Of a stretch of DNA of 64,000 nt, positions 62,365 to 64,000 are shown one piece after another. Within the stretch, counting starts at the first letter, position 1. Each line of letters begins with the position of its first letter. The translations under genes and the position numbers were made by a program. Location: contig CBFFRP010000044.1 in the NCBI GenBank assembly GCA_965644295.1, forward strand, positions 1-64,000. The letters run 5' to 3'. The notes beneath the pieces are model-generated. The model was not told where the DNA came from. It was given only the letters and a program-made list of their open reading frames with translations, and ran no database searches. The DNA comes from Paraphysomonas bandaiensis. Its lineage: Eukaryota > Chrysophyceae.

Positions 62365-64000
62365 CTAGCGCTCTTCCCAGTTGACATATTTCAATGCGAT
62401 AAGCACAGCAGCGGCGAAGATAGCTGTGAAAATTGGAATCACAGAAAGGCAGTAGTCTCTGCTGTATGAATCAAATCCCAACTCATCGATAAAGTAGTCA
62501 CCATTCTCTAGATCTTCGTTTCCACTGAATTCGTTGAGGACCATAGCTTGGAAAGCGAAACGCATGAAAGACACGTATGGAGCCCAGCAACGTAGCCATA
62601 GAGGGAAAGTTGGGATGTATACGATAAAACCAGCAAATACAACTGTGATGAAAAGACTTACTGGGAAGAAGTTAATAGCCGCCTGACCTGTAGGTGCAAG
62701 CGCTGCGATAGTCTGACAGCAGAAAAGGCCAGTCCAGGAGCTAAGCAAGAGAGCAAGGAAAAATGGACCGAAGTGTCCATCTACAAACCCACACATCGAA
62801 TATGCAATGGCACTAAACACGAGCACATTCAAGATCCCTTGTGGCAGTTGCAGGTAGAACGAAGATATCCAGTACGGAAAAGCACCATACGCCTTGGCTC
62901 CGCGCTCTCTGTAGAACAAAAGCCTATCTTCGAACAGGGCTGGTATAGCTTGTTGGTGACCAAGAATCATAAACATGATTGCAAAAAACATAACAGCGAG
63001 GCGCTCAGTATAGTCTTCATCTCCAAGCTTCCAGAAAATAGATCCGTAGAAAAGGGCAACAAAAATGTGACTATATATTCAATATCAAACAGACTCCAAC
63101 AACAATACAATAATTATACAATACATTCATACCCATGTAATATGAAAAGAAAATTAAAGAAGACAATATACAAATCATTCAATCTTACCGCATAAATGTT
63201 GCGACGGTGGTTCTCGGCTGCTTGACCGTTTTGACAAACACTCTTTCCATAAGGACGTAAAGTTGGTGCTGAGTGGAGGTCGGGTATTCACTGATATCGT
63301 CATCCTGGGTTGCTCCTGCGTCCCCAACAGCAGCAATATCCATGGCAATCATAGTGTCAATATTTTCCATAAACACACGACAGAGCTCTCCACCGGCATA
63401 ATACGACGCCAGCTCTGAACCAGTGATAAACTTTCCATTTCCAGCTGCTGTGAACGATCCACCAACTGAAATCACAAAGTCAGCCGGGTTGGTACCTCGG
63501 ACATAGGGGAACTGGTAGGGTGATGTTGTGAAGTAGTTTACTACATCTCTAGCAGGGCCGAAATAGATAACACGTCCTTCAGCCAGTAGAAGAAGTTTAT
63601 CAAATAGGAAGTAGGTGATCGGTGATGGTTGGTGGATAGTGCAAATAATAGTTCTATTTTGGTTTGCAAGATTTCTCACAGCCGCCATTACTTCATATGC
63701 AATTGAACTATCCAGACCAGTAGTAGGTTCTATATTGACGATTATTAAAATCAGCGAAGCAAAACACTCAAACTTACCATCCAAAAATATCAAATCTGGA
63801 AGATTTATAATTTCAACACCAATTGACAGGCGCTTCATCTGTCCTCCAGAGATGCCACGAATGTACTCATTGCCGACAATCGTACCGGCATGTTCAGTCA
63901 GACCAAGCATATCCATGATCTTGTTCACGCGCGCATTACGCTTCTTAGTGTCAAATTTTTTCTCATCCATACGGAGACGAGCGGCGTATGTAAGTGTCTG
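62365..64000 (-). CDS. ABCG-family half-transporter, C-terminal part (N-terminus beyond the window)
   Basis: Exons visible are 64000 (continuing)-63778, 63729-63189 and 63070-62365; introns are 48 and 118 nt. The frame enters from the right edge as LTYAARLRM. The nucleotide-binding domain shows the ABC signature SGGQMKRLSIG, Walker B LIFLD|EPTTGLDSS (split by intron 1) and the H-loop IICTIHQPS. Walker A is outside the window. The membrane domain follows with six helices, the RERGAKAYGAFPYWISSFYLQLP turn typical of ABCG proteins, and an extracellular loop before the last helix. It ends KYVNWEER. The order NBD-TMD and the size fit a White/ABCG half-transporter exporting lipids, sterols or drugs; the substrate is not inferable. 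Confidence 0.92.

Noticed and set aside
1-64000. CRISPR arrays, bacterial operons, riboswitches or viral structural genes
   Set aside because: Repeats present are satellites, MITEs and transposons in a spliceosomal-intron genome. No spacer-repeat structure or viral hallmark was seen.

Overview
This is nuclear DNA from a protist eukaryote. Genes are dense and transcribed from both strands. Introns are mostly 42-65 nt GT-AG introns that restore frame exactly where I could test them. The set includes a tRNA-Gly, a TFIIH subunit, ADAT1, a PEX14, a Kir channel, an ABCG transporter and a C2/EF-hand protein. Long TATG/CATA microsatellites sit in introns and spacers. The C2/EF-hand protein, the EF-hand protein with a CTLTK-type motif and the PI-I inhibitor would suit an alveolate or another SAR-type protist, but I cannot name a species. 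No prokaryotic operon, CRISPR or viral signal was seen. All exon structures are my own readings of the sequence, not transcript-backed. Layout, 1-30 kb. A GC-rich non-LTR retroelement, cut by the left edge, fills 1-5.9 kb on the minus strand; ORF1 has two OTU-like peptidase regions and ORF2 has a SET-like region followed by an EEP endonuclease. Next come a myristoylation-type EF-hand protein (6.2-7.6 kb), a TMEM184-family membrane protein (8.2-10.9 kb), an 18S rRNA fragment (11.3 kb), ADAT1 (11.8-13.4 kb), a 205-bp triplicated repeat with Cys-rich micro-ORFs (14.4-15.0 kb) and a roughly 950-bp dispersed repeat (15.0-16.0 kb). Two unrecognised genes lie at 16.1-19.1 kb. PEX14 with a C-terminal PUB-like domain (20.0-21.6 kb), pterin carbinolamine dehydratase (24.5-25.1 kb) and an inward-rectifier K+ channel (25.7-28.0 kb) follow. 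Layout, 28-64 kb. A SANT-like gene with an in-frame stop (28.7-29.7 kb) is followed by a hAT element with an 8-bp target duplication (30.6-31.4 kb), a three-TM protein (31.5-32.9 kb), a disordered 728-aa protein (33.6-36.2 kb), a 2OG oxygenase (38.2-39.2 kb), a Bet1-like SNARE (39.8-40.2 kb), a RING/TRAF E3 (42.0-43.2 kb) and TFB2 (44.0-45.5 kb). A 570-bp inverted duplication (46.0-48.0 kb) and a copia fragment (48.7-49.3 kb) come next, then a MAPK-phosphatase-like protein (49.7-50.7 kb), tRNA-Gly(CCC) (51.1 kb), a secreted potato-inhibitor-I protein (51.4-51.9 kb), a small membrane protein with a 14-nt microexon (53.0-53.8 kb), the second 950-bp repeat (55.2-56.2 kb), the C2/EF-hand protein (56.7-60.9 kb) and an ABCG transporter cut by the right edge (62.4-64.0 kb). 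Three genome-wide patterns tie the window together. (1) A palindromic motif, TACTGCTGTA/TACAGCAGTA, clusters just upstream of start codons, mostly between divergent genes. (2) The first 330-450 nt of nearly every gene use almost only A/T-ending codons, then switch abruptly to mixed usage. (3) A roughly 150-bp inverted-repeat element (MITE) recurs six times, nearly always in the upstream region of a gene.
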